DNA of 9,167 nt from Anaerolineales bacterium (GTDB taxonomy: Bacteria; Chloroflexota; Anaerolineae; Anaerolineales; UBA4823), in contig JADYYC010000039.1 of the NCBI GenBank assembly GCA_020853835.1, positions 1 through 9,167 on the forward strand, written 5' to 3'. The notes below the pieces were generated by a model that was given only the letters and a program-made list of their open reading frames with translations, was not told the DNA's origin and searched no databases. Positions 1 to 5,946 of the stretch are shown piece after piece; position 1 is the first letter of the stretch, and each line of letters begins with the position of its first letter. A program made the position numbers and the translations under genes.

Positions 1-1608
1 CGCGGGCTGCTGGCTTTGCCGATGGAGGCGCGCCCCTCGGGCGTGCAGGCGGGGACGGCGCAGCTTGTCCAGATGGTCGAGGGGCGTCCGCTGCTCTACG
101 GGCCGGGCGAGTACCAGGGCGAGGCGCTGATCGGCGCCGACGGGCGCGTGCTGCGCCTGGACTACAACCCGGCCGGGCTGGAGCGCCTGGAGAGCTTCCC
201 CATCCTGAGCGCCGAGCAGGCCTGGGAAGCCGCCACGCAGGCGGCAGCCCGGCGCGGCGTGGTCATCGCCTCCCGCAGCGTTCCCGCGGCGGGTTTTGTA
301 AACTGGGCCCGGCCTTACCCGGCCGGCGAACCGGTCGAGGTCTTTGGCAGCGTGACGGTCTACCCCTCCGCAACCGGCGGCGCGCCGCTGCTGATGACCG
401 GAAACCTGCCCCTGGCGGGAAACACGACCGGGATGGAAAGCGCCGCCCGGATCAACCCGTTCATGCAGATCGTGGGGCAGATCGAAGCGGACGCGGCCGG
501 ACGGCGGACGCTGCAGGTGACCGGCTGGCAGGCGTCGCCCTTCCCGCGCCAGACGTTATCGGGGCGGGTCGAGCGCCAGGGCGGGGCGGCGTACCTCAAC
601 ACCGGCGAGCGGGTTTACCTGCTGCCGGACCTCCCCTCCGACGTGCCGTCCGAGGGGATCCTGACCGCAAACGGCGTGGTGATCGAACAGCCCGAGCTGA
701 CCCTCTCCTGGTCGTCCATCACGACCGGGCCCGACCGCGAGGGCAGGAGCGCGGGGAGCTTCCGGGATTTGAACCTGCCGGGCATCCCTCGGGCGCCCCA
801 GAGCGGAGACGGGGCCTCGGCCGCGCCCGGCCGCGCCGGTGAGCGCCTGGACGGCGCTCGGGGACAGCCGTTCGTGATCATCCACGAGTATGCGGACGGC
901 TCCACGCGGGCCGAAGTGCGTTTCACGCTCGACCCGCCCGCCGAGGGGGAGCCGGCCCCCACTTTTCTGCTCGAGGGCCCGGGGCTGGCGGGGATCGAGG
1001 CGTATCACAACCTGCCGCTGCGGGTGTGGGGGGCGTTCGACAGCGCGGCAGACGGCAGCCTGGTCTTCGCGCTGGAGCGCTACGAGCCCGTCTACCCTGG
1101 GCTGCGCCTGCAAGCCTGGCTGGGGCGGTACGAGCCGGCGGCGCTCGATGGCGGCGAGGCGCTGCTCTTCATCACCCAGGAAGACGAAGAGCTGGCGCTC
1201 GGCTCGCTGACCGGACAGCCAATCGAAAGCCTCGAGTTTGCGCCGGGCGACCCGCTCATCATCGAGGGCTACCTGCTGCCCGACCAGGAGCTTGAGGGGC
1301 GGCCGGTCTTGCACCACACCGCCATTTTCCCCGCCCAGGGGGTGGAGGAGCTGAGCGATTACACGCTGGTGAGCGACAGGCCGCAGGTCATCCGCGAGGC
1401 GGGCACGGCCGGGGCGGCGAAGACGGCCTTCGTCAGACAGGTCGAGCTGGCTTACTACACCCCCGATCCCCGCCAGGTGGACCTCTCGAACGGCGCCGCG
1501 CCCCCGTTTGCCCAGCCGGTCTGGCGCTTCAGCGGCGCCTACGAAGACGGGGCGAGGTTCGAAATCCTCGTCCAGGCGCTCGCGGACGAAGTTTTGCGCC
1601 AAGATTGA
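1..1608 (+). CDS. Large probable secreted protein of unknown function, 5' end cut by window
   Basis: The frame is open to the left edge: five codons (RGLLA) precede the first possible start, TTG at 16, with an ATG at 22. The real start is probably upstream, and the hydrophobic RGLLAL at the edge could be the end of a signal peptide or lipoprotein leader; this is inference. At least 535 codons are present. I recognise no named family. The protein is rich in short beta-strand-like stretches with Gly turns, such as VEVFGSVTVYP (about 331-363), LRVWGAF (about 1018-1038) and PLIIEGYLLP (about 1252-1281), which look like repeated OB-fold or other small beta-barrel units. A low-complexity Gly/Ala/Arg/Pro linker lies at about 775-870 and divides two halves. 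The C-terminal block (about 1440-1600) has the pattern AYYTPDP, then QPVWRFSGAYEDG, then FEILVQAL. No catalytic motif is visible. A promoter-like box follows two bases after the stop. Confidence 0.75.
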   Translation, partial: RGLLALPMEARPSGVQAGTAQLVQMVEGRPLLYGPGEYQGEALIGADGRVLRLDYNPAGLERLESFPILSAEQAWEAATQAAARRGVVIASRSVPAAGFVNWARPYPAGEPVEVFGSVTVYPSATGGAPLLMTGNLPLAGNTTGMESAARINPFMQIVGQIEADAAGRRTLQVTGWQASPFPRQTLSGRVERQGGAAYLNTGERVYLLPDLPSDVPSEGILTANGVVIEQPELTLSWSSITTGPDREGRSAGSFRDLNLPGIPRAPQSGDGASAAPGRAGERLDGARGQPFVIIHEYADGSTRAEVRFTLDPPAEGEPAPTFLLEGPGLAGIEAYHNLPLRVWGAFDSAADGSLVFALERYEPVYPGLRLQAWLGRYEPAALDGGEALLFITQEDEELALGSLTGQPIESLEFAPGDPLIIEGYLLPDQELEGRPVLHHTAIFPAQGVEELSDYTLVSDRPQVIREAGTAGAAKTAFVRQVELAYYTPDPRQVDLSNGAAPPFAQPVWRFSGAYEDGARFEILVQALADEVLRQD

Positions 1609-1609
1609 G

Positions 1610-1615
1610 TATAAT
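1610..1615 (+). promoter_or_regulatory. Candidate -10 box for the small membrane protein gene
   Basis: A perfect TATAAT, preceded by G, begins two bases after the stop codon of the upstream gene and ends 20 bases before the ATG at 1636. Transcription would start near 1622, giving a leader of only about 14 bases. No convincing -35 hexamer sits 16-18 bases upstream. Two other GTATAAT boxes occupy the same kind of position in this window, which strengthens the call. Confidence 0.5.
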
Positions 1616-1635
1616 CTGCACAGGCTTTGGAAACC

Positions 1636-1908
1636 ATGCGCAACGCACCTGGCTCGGTTACGGGCGCCATCCTGGGAACGGCCTGTCTGATCGGCGGGAT
1701 CGGGCTGCGGATTTTTGCGCCCGAATTTCGCGGGTTTTTTGACCGCGGACAGTCCGGCGACCCGATGCCGGTCTGGTCGCTTTTGCTCGTCTTCGCCGTC
1801 TTGAACTTCGCCTATGCGCTTATCTCTCATATCATCGCCGGGCGGGCGGACAGCTCCGCCGACCAGGCCCCGCCCCCCGAAGCGCCCGGCGGCGCCCCCA
1901 AAGCCTGA
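1636..1908 (+). CDS. Small two-helix membrane protein, unknown function
   Basis: This encodes 90 residues from ATG 1636. A TTG at 1627 is also in frame but would lie only about five bases after the predicted transcription start, so the ATG is preferred; the ribosome binding site is weak (GGA at 1629-1631). Two hydrophobic segments are visible, at about residues 9-27 (ILGTACLIGGIGLRIF) and 46-66 (VWSLLLVFAVLNFAYALIS). They are separated by a short polar loop containing FFDRGQSGDP. The last 20 residues are Ala/Pro-rich and probably disordered. No family is recognised. Isolation between two promoter-like boxes suggests it is transcribed on its own or as a small unit. Its role is unknown. Confidence 0.65.
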   Translation: MRNAPGSVTGAILGTACLIGGIGLRIFAPEFRGFFDRGQSGDPMPVWSLLLVFAVLNFAYALISHIIAGRADSSADQAPPPEAPGGAPKA

Positions 1909-1921
1909 GCCCATTCTGCGG

Positions 1922-1927
1922 TATAAT
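1922..1927 (+). promoter_or_regulatory. Candidate -10 box for the fabG-to-citE operon
   Basis: TATAAT preceded by G lies 13 bases after the stop of the small membrane protein gene and 44 bases before the fabG ATG. The predicted transcription start is near 1934, leaving a leader of about 38 bases that contains a good ribosome binding site. No good -35 hexamer is seen at the expected spacing (CAAAGC at 1899-1904). This box probably drives the six-gene run ending at 5878. Confidence 0.55.
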
Positions 1928-1959
1928 TTCAGCGCCTTGTAAGACCAACCCAGTCAATT

Positions 1960-1967
1960 GGAGGAAG
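1960..1967 (+). promoter_or_regulatory. Ribosome binding site that fixes the fabG start
   Basis: GGAGGAAG ends four bases before ATG 1972; its GGAGG core ends seven bases before it. This is a near-ideal Shine-Dalgarno and supports that ATG over any later in-frame start. Confidence 0.8.
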
Positions 1968-1971
1968 CGAT

Positions 1972-2718
1972 ATGACCTATAGCGGCAGAGTTGCCATCAT
2001 CACCGGCGGGCGCCGGGGTATCGGGCGCGCGATCGCGTGCGAGCTCTCGGGGCGCGGGGCGCACATCGTCATCGCCGACCGGCTGGAGGACGCAGCCGCC
2101 GACGCCGCCCAGCAGATCACCTCGGAGTGCGGCTCGCGCACCATCTCGATCCCGACCGATGTCACCGTTCCCGAAGCCGTTCAAGAGCTCGTCGACAAGA
2201 CCCTGGCGGAGTTCGGCAGGGTCGACATCCTGGTCAACAATGCCGGCATCACCCGCGACAACCTGCTCATGCGCATGAGCGAAGAGGACTGGGACCAGGT
2301 GCTGGCGGTCAACCTCAAGGGCGCCTGGAACTGCTGCCGGGCGGTCATCCGCCCGATGATGAAGGCGCGCTACGGGCGCATCGTCAACATCTCCTCGGTT
2401 TCGGGGCTGGCGGGGCAGGCCGGGCAGACCAATTACTCCGCCTCGAAAGCCGGCCTGATCGGGATGAGCAAAGCGCTCGCCCGCGAAGTCGCCTCGCGCG
2501 GCATCACGGTCAACGCGGTGGCGCCCGGGTTCATCCCCACCTATTTGACCGAATCGCTCCCGCAGGAGCTTAAGGACGGCATGATGAAACTGATCCCGCT
2601 CGGCCGCTGGGGCAAGCCCGAGGAGATCGCCTACGCCGTGGCGTTCCTGGCTTCGGACGAAGCCGCCTATATCACCGGCCAGGTTCTGAGCGTGGACGGT
2701 GGCATGATGATGATGTGA
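1972..2718 (+). CDS. fabG: 3-oxoacyl-ACP reductase (FabG), short-chain dehydrogenase
   Basis: At 248 residues this is the usual FabG length. FabG reduces 3-ketoacyl-ACP to 3-hydroxyacyl-ACP in the cytoplasmic fatty-acid elongation cycle. Motifs in order: the dinucleotide-binding TGGRRGIG at residues 11-18, NNAG at 89-92, and the catalytic tetrad N114 (VNLKG), S142 (NISSVSG), Y155 and K159 (YSASK). NAVAPGFI and IPLGRWGKPEEIA are typical of FabG. Cofactor preference is mixed by eye: Arg in the glycine loop favours NADPH, while Asp36 at the end of the second strand (VIADR) favours NADH. It heads a run of closely spaced genes, with the Asp23-family gene 12 bases downstream. The C terminus is four Met codons before the stop, a mild oddity. 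A 3-hydroxyacyl-CoA dehydrogenase role is an alternative, given the acyl-CoA genes downstream. Confidence 0.9.
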   Translation: MTYSGRVAIITGGRRGIGRAIACELSGRGAHIVIADRLEDAAADAAQQITSECGSRTISIPTDVTVPEAVQELVDKTLAEFGRVDILVNNAGITRDNLLMRMSEEDWDQVLAVNLKGAWNCCRAVIRPMMKARYGRIVNISSVSGLAGQAGQTNYSASKAGLIGMSKALAREVASRGITVNAVAPGFIPTYLTESLPQELKDGMMKLIPLGRWGKPEEIAYAVAFLASDEAAYITGQVLSVDGGMMMM

Positions 2719-2720
2719 TC

Positions 2721-2726
2721 AGGAGG
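2721..2726 (+). promoter_or_regulatory. Ribosome binding site that selects a TTG start
   Basis: AGGAGG sits four bases before TTG 2731. The next in-frame ATG (2758) has no such signal, so TTG is the preferred start of the Asp23-family gene. Confidence 0.7.
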
Positions 2727-2730
2727 CCGA

Positions 2731-3141
2731 TTGGAAGCACAAAACCCTGAATTGACCATGCCGGACGGCGGCGCCGCCCGCCACCCGTCTGGCAAGACGA
2801 CCGTCGCCCCGGACGTGCTCTTGACCATCGCCCGCCTCTCCACCCTCCAGGCGCCGGGCGTGAGCCGCATGGGGAGCGTGCCGGCGGATATCAACCGCCT
2901 GTTCCAGCGCGGCTATGGCGAGGGCGTGAGCATCGAAATCAAGGACGAGGTGGTGACGCTCGACCTGTACCTGGTGCTCACCCAGGACGTCAACATCCGA
3001 GACGTCAGCCGCCAGGTTCAGCACAACGTCGCCCGGGCCATATCCGAAATGATCGGAATGCAGGTGGGGCGGGTCAACGTCCATATCGAGGACATCGATT
3101 ACAACCCCGAGCAGACCAGAGAAGGGGCTGCGGAAGACTGA
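2731..3141 (+). CDS. Asp23/Gls24 (YloU-like) family protein
   Basis: This encodes 136 residues starting at TTG 2731, chosen because AGGAGG lies just upstream. The family domain spans about residues 26-125. It begins APDVLLTIARLSTLQAPGV, passes through GVSIEIKDEVVTLDLYLVL, and ends with the amphipathic VSRQVQHNVARAISEMIGM followed by VGRVNVHIEDIDY. This is the characteristic Asp23/Gls24 pattern of an alkaline-shock-related small cytoplasmic protein. The first 25 residues are a variable, probably disordered tail. In Bacillus the relative yqhY lies immediately before nusB and downstream of acetyl-CoA carboxylase genes. Here the gene again precedes nusB (32-base gap) and follows fabG, so the fatty-acid and nusB linkage appears conserved. 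The biochemical role in this organism is unknown. Confidence 0.88.
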   Translation: MEAQNPELTMPDGGAARHPSGKTTVAPDVLLTIARLSTLQAPGVSRMGSVPADINRLFQRGYGEGVSIEIKDEVVTLDLYLVLTQDVNIRDVSRQVQHNVARAISEMIGMQVGRVNVHIEDIDYNPEQTREGAAED

Positions 3142-3173
3142 CCCTCCGAGTTGAAAGTGGCTGAGCTGGATCG

Positions 3174-3611
3174 ATGAAACCGCGCACCAGGGCGCGCAGC
3201 GTGGCGCTGCAAGCGCTTTACGAGATCGATGTCGCCGGTCATGAGCCCGGCATCGTCCTGGCCGACCGCCTGCAGGCGGAAGAGCTCGAACCCGAGCTGG
3301 TCGAGTTCGTCAGCCAGATCGTCGCCGGCGTGCACCCCATGGCCGAGACGCTGGATCACTTTATCGCCGAACATGCTCCCGAATGGCCCATGGATCAGGT
3401 CGCCATCGTAGACCGCAACATCCTGCGCATCGCGCTGTGGGAAATCGCCGTGTACGGCGAAACGCCGGTCAAGGTGGCGATCAACGAAGCGGTCGAACTG
3501 GCGAAGACGTTCGGATCGGACAGCACCCCGCGCTTTGTGAACGGCGTGCTGGGCAGCCTGGCGGCCCGCCAGAACGAGATCCAGATCGCACTTAGAAAAA
3601 AACCCAGGTGA
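3174..3611 (+). CDS. nusB: Transcription antitermination factor NusB
   Basis: At 145 residues this is of normal NusB length. NusB binds boxA RNA with S10 (NusE) to support antitermination, mainly of rRNA operons. The N terminus is the basic RNA-binding start KPRTRARSVALQALYEID (residues 2-19). The conserved core follows: VDRNILRIALWEI (79-91), VKVAINEAVELAKTFG (99-114) and the signature STPRFVNGVLGSLA (117-130). The all-helical composition fits the fold. ATG 3174 is used; the upstream Shine-Dalgarno is weak. The stop at 3609-3611 leaves only three bases before the tat gene, and the AGGTGA at its end (3606-3611) may serve as that gene's ribosome binding site, implying translational coupling. 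Confidence 0.95.
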   Translation: MKPRTRARSVALQALYEIDVAGHEPGIVLADRLQAEELEPELVEFVSQIVAGVHPMAETLDHFIAEHAPEWPMDQVAIVDRNILRIALWEIAVYGETPVKVAINEAVELAKTFGSDSTPRFVNGVLGSLAARQNEIQIALRKKPR

Positions 3612-3614
3612 AGC

Positions 3615-4121
3615 ATGGAGTTTCTTGGCGTTGGCCCGATGGAATTACTGTTAATCTTGATCGTCGCCCTGATCTTTCTGGGGCCCAAGGACATGGTCAA
3701 GGCGGGAAAGACCCTGGGGAAGTTCTTACGAAGCATCGTCATGTCGCCGGTCTGGCAGGCGGTCCAGCAGACCTCGCGCGACCTGCGCTACCTCCCCAAC
3801 CGGCTGATGCGGGAGGCGGGGCTGGAGGAAGAAGCCGAGGAGCTCAAAAAGATCGGGCAGCAGGTGGACGAACTGAGCAAATCGCGCGCCTCCATCGCGG
3901 GCGACGTCGAGAACGCCAGGCGCGAGATCAACCGCGATCTCTCGGCCTGGACCACCCCGCCCACGATCGACTCGCCCCCGCCGCCGGCGCTGGAGCCAGC
4001 CGAAGCGCCCCCCGCCGCAGAGCAGGCCGGGCCGCCCCCCGCGCCGGAGCAGTCAGAGCCGCCCGCTGCGCCCGAGCAGCCGGGAACACCATCATCAACA
4101 GAAGACACCCCGTCACAATAA
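3615..4121 (+). CDS. tatB: Twin-arginine translocase subunit, TatA/B family, TatB-like
   Basis: This encodes 168 residues. It has the family architecture: a short periplasmic N terminus with GPMELL (residues 7-12, Glu10 in the usual acidic position), one membrane helix (about 10-22), a hinge, an amphipathic helix (about 26-60), and a charged helical region (65-110). The hinge reads FLGPKDM; LGP is more typical of TatB than of TatA (usually FG), and the length also favours TatB. From about residue 114 the tail is disordered and rich in Pro, Glu, Ala and Gln, with loose PAPEQ / PAAPEQ repeats. tatC starts three bases after the stop. No second TatA gene is in the window, so it could be a single TatA/B of a minimal system. 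It sits in the inner membrane and would dock with TatC to receive folded Tat substrates. Confidence 0.88.
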   Translation: MEFLGVGPMELLLILIVALIFLGPKDMVKAGKTLGKFLRSIVMSPVWQAVQQTSRDLRYLPNRLMREAGLEEEAEELKKIGQQVDELSKSRASIAGDVENARREINRDLSAWTTPPTIDSPPPPALEPAEAPPAAEQAGPPPAPEQSEPPAAPEQPGTPSSTEDTPSQ

Positions 4122-4124
4122 ACT

Positions 4125-5006
4125 ATGCGCAATACACTCCGCCTCATCTGGCGTATCCTCACCGCCCCCTTCCGCTTCATCGCCTGGCTCGTGCGCAGCA
4201 TCGTCCGCTGGATTAAGGCCAAAACCGCCCAGATCGATTCTTTCTTCTCCGACGAAGTGGAAGACGCCCCCCTCGGCGACGCGATCTCCAAAGCCTGGGA
4301 GCACCCCAACGAGCTGCTCGTGCACGTCGATGCCCTGCGCAAGCACCTGCTGCGCGCCGTCATGGCCCTGGTGATTGCAACCGCCTTTTCGTTCGTGTTC
4401 TTCCAGCAGATCCTGGGGTTCCTCGCCGCGCCGCTCGAAGGCGGCATGGAATCCCTGGTTGCGATCGAAGTCACCGAGCCGGTCGGGACCGTGCTGCGGG
4501 TGGCCCTGCTGACCGGTTTTACGCTCGCGTTCCCCTACCTCGCCCTCGAAGCCTGGCTCTTCATCGCCCCCGGGCTGGATCGCAAGGCGCGCATCAACGG
4601 CCTGCTGGCAATCCCGATCGCGACGCTCTTCTTCTTTGGCGGCATGGTCTTCGCCTACTACGTCATGCTCCCCTCCGCGATCCCCTTCCTGATCAACTTC
4701 ATGGGCATCCAGACCATCCCGCGCCCCTCGTCCTACGTGCGTTTTGTGACCGCGATCATGTTCTGGATCGGGATCGCCTTCGAATTTCCGCTCGTCATCT
4801 TTGTCCTGGCAAAAATCGGGCTGGTCAACGCGCGCTTGCTGCTCAACCAGTGGCGGCTGGCGGTGGTGGTCATCGCGGTCGTGGCGGCGCTGATCACCCC
4901 CACGGTGGACCCATTCAACATGGCGCTCGTCATGGGCCCCATGATCGTGCTCTACTTTTTCAGCATATTCCTGGCCTGGATCGCCCGGCCAAAGCCAATC
5001 GAATAA
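4125..5006 (+). CDS. tatC: Sec-independent translocase subunit TatC, divergent, with N-terminal extension
   Basis: This encodes 293 residues, with ATG 4125 three bases after the tatB stop and no clear Shine-Dalgarno (probable coupling). The TatC core starts near residue 61 and has six hydrophobic segments at about 76-95, 120-140, 160-183, 208-229, 244-258 and 264-287. TatC is the inner-membrane receptor for twin-arginine signal peptides. Conserved features: AAPL (101-104), WLFIAP (144-149, the E. coli F94 region), IAFEFP (217-222, matching E. coli E170), and TPTVDPF (259-264, matching D211). By alignment, both signal-binding glutamates are Ala: HLxELR is HVDALR (A70 for E15), and the loop after IAP is GLDRKAR (A155 for E103). 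Residues 1-35 form a basic, aromatic, probably amphipathic helix absent from the E. coli protein. Identity as TatC is firm; its signal recognition is open. Confidence 0.92.
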   Translation: MRNTLRLIWRILTAPFRFIAWLVRSIVRWIKAKTAQIDSFFSDEVEDAPLGDAISKAWEHPNELLVHVDALRKHLLRAVMALVIATAFSFVFFQQILGFLAAPLEGGMESLVAIEVTEPVGTVLRVALLTGFTLAFPYLALEAWLFIAPGLDRKARINGLLAIPIATLFFFGGMVFAYYVMLPSAIPFLINFMGIQTIPRPSSYVRFVTAIMFWIGIAFEFPLVIFVLAKIGLVNARLLLNQWRLAVVVIAVVAALITPTVDPFNMALVMGPMIVLYFFSIFLAWIARPKPIE

Positions 5007-5008
5007 AG

Positions 5009-5878
5009 ATGTCACGCGCACGCCGCGCCCTGTTGTACGTGCCGGGAGACGATCTACACAAGATCCACAAAGCTGCCGCGCTGGACGCCGACTGCGTCTG
5101 CATGGACATGGAGGACGGGGTGGCGCTGAACCGCAAAGACGAAGCCCGCCAGACCATCCGCGAGGCGCTCCAGACCCTGGACTTCGGGCGGTCGGAGCGC
5201 CTGGCGCGCATCAACCCGGTGGGCAGCGGGCTCGAAGCGCAGGATTTAGCCGCCGTGCTGCCCGCCGCGCCGGATGGGATCGTGATCCCCAAGGTGGAAA
5301 GCGCGGCGCAGATCGTGCAGGTCGACCGGGCGATCGCGGATTACGAAGCGCGCGCAGGCTTGCCGGCGGGCGGCATCGCCCTGCTGGCGGTGGTCGAGAG
5401 CGCCCGCGCCATCGTCGACCTGGCCCAGATCGCGGGCGCGGCGCCGCGCCTGGAGGCGCTCATCTTTGGCGCCGAGGACTACGCCGGCGACACCGGCGCC
5501 ACGCGCACCCTCGAGGGCTGGGAGGTGTTCTACGCCCGCAGCGCGGTGGTGACCCACGCGGCGGCGTTCAACCTGCAGGCGATCGACATGGTATACATCA
5601 ACTTCAAAGACACCGCCGGCCTGCTGCGCGAGGCGCAGGCGGGGGCGGGCATGGCCTTTTCGGGCAAGCAGGTCATCCATCCCAGCCAGGTGGAGCCGGT
5701 GCAGCAGGCTTTCACCCCGAGCGAGGCCGAGATCGAGAACGCCCGGCGCGTGGTGAGCGCCTTCGAAGCCCACCAGGCGGCCGGCGTGGGCGCGTTTGCC
5801 CTGGACGGAAAGATGATCGACGCGCCGGTCATCAAGGCAGCCAGGCGGGTGTTGGAACGCGCCCGCGCGGCTGGGTAA
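5009..5878 (+). CDS. HpcH/HpaI aldolase family, CitE-like CoA-ester lyase
   Basis: This encodes 289 residues from ATG 5009, two bases after the tatC stop. The open frame extends further upstream into tatC, but homology begins at this ATG (ALLYVPGDD). CitE-like enzymes cleave or form C-C bonds of malyl-CoA, citramalyl-CoA or citryl groups using Mg2+. Visible signatures: YVPGDD (10-15), MDMEDGV (32-38), R68 (ARINP, substrate carboxylate/CoA binding), IPKVES (93-98), E130 (VVESARAI) and D157 (FGAEDYAGD) as the expected metal ligands, KQVIHPSQV (220-228), and DGKMIDAP (266-273), which in relatives supplies an active-site Asp from the neighbouring subunit. All key residues look intact. Gene order does not fix the substrate. 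A full citrate lyase is unlikely because no CitF or CitD gene is nearby; a malyl-CoA or citramalyl-CoA lyase type is more likely. Confidence 0.85.
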   Translation: MSRARRALLYVPGDDLHKIHKAAALDADCVCMDMEDGVALNRKDEARQTIREALQTLDFGRSERLARINPVGSGLEAQDLAAVLPAAPDGIVIPKVESAAQIVQVDRAIADYEARAGLPAGGIALLAVVESARAIVDLAQIAGAAPRLEALIFGAEDYAGDTGATRTLEGWEVFYARSAVVTHAAAFNLQAIDMVYINFKDTAGLLREAQAGAGMAFSGKQVIHPSQVEPVQQAFTPSEAEIENARRVVSAFEAHQAAGVGAFALDGKMIDAPVIKAARRVLERARAAG

Positions 5879-5932
5879 ATCTGAGCGCAGGCGCGCGCCC
5901 GCGCCAGACAGACACGTGAGGGTTCATCTGTG

Positions 5933-5940
5933 AAAGGAGG
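5933..5940 (+). promoter_or_regulatory. Strong ribosome binding site of the thiolase-fold gene
   Basis: AAAGGAGG lies six bases before ATG 5947. It is the strongest Shine-Dalgarno in the window and fixes the start. The 68-base gap before the gene (5879-5946) has no TATAAT-like box and no T-tract terminator, so readthrough from the citE-like gene is plausible. Confidence 0.85.
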
Positions 5941-5946
5941 AAATCG

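Noticed and set aside
1627..1635. TTG start three codons upstream for the small membrane protein
   Set aside because: It would leave only about five bases of leader after the predicted transcription start; ATG 1636 is more plausible.
556..1914. 452-codon minus-strand open frame opposite the first gene
   Set aside because: Composition is Arg/Gly/Pro-rich with no family pattern, and the + strand frame has strand-like coding structure and leads into a promoter-like box.
2704..2718. Four consecutive ATG codons before the fabG stop
   Set aside because: FabG proteins commonly end in GGM followed by a few hydrophobic residues; the repeat is short and could be simple slippage, with no sign of initiation there.
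4850..5008. Longer start for the CitE-like gene inside tatC
   Set aside because: The extra 53 residues are Gly/Arg/His-rich out-of-frame tatC sequence; family homology begins right at ATG 5009.
4113..5021. 302-codon minus-strand open frame opposite tatC
   Set aside because: Its His/Asp/Glu/Arg-rich translation is the mirror of hydrophobic TatC codons; the + strand is unambiguously TatC.
5890..5899. Perfect GC palindrome GGCGCGCGCC in the gap before the thiolase-fold gene
   Set aside because: It has no loop and no T-tract, so it is not a terminator; such palindromes arise easily in very GC-rich DNA and no second copy was noticed nearby.
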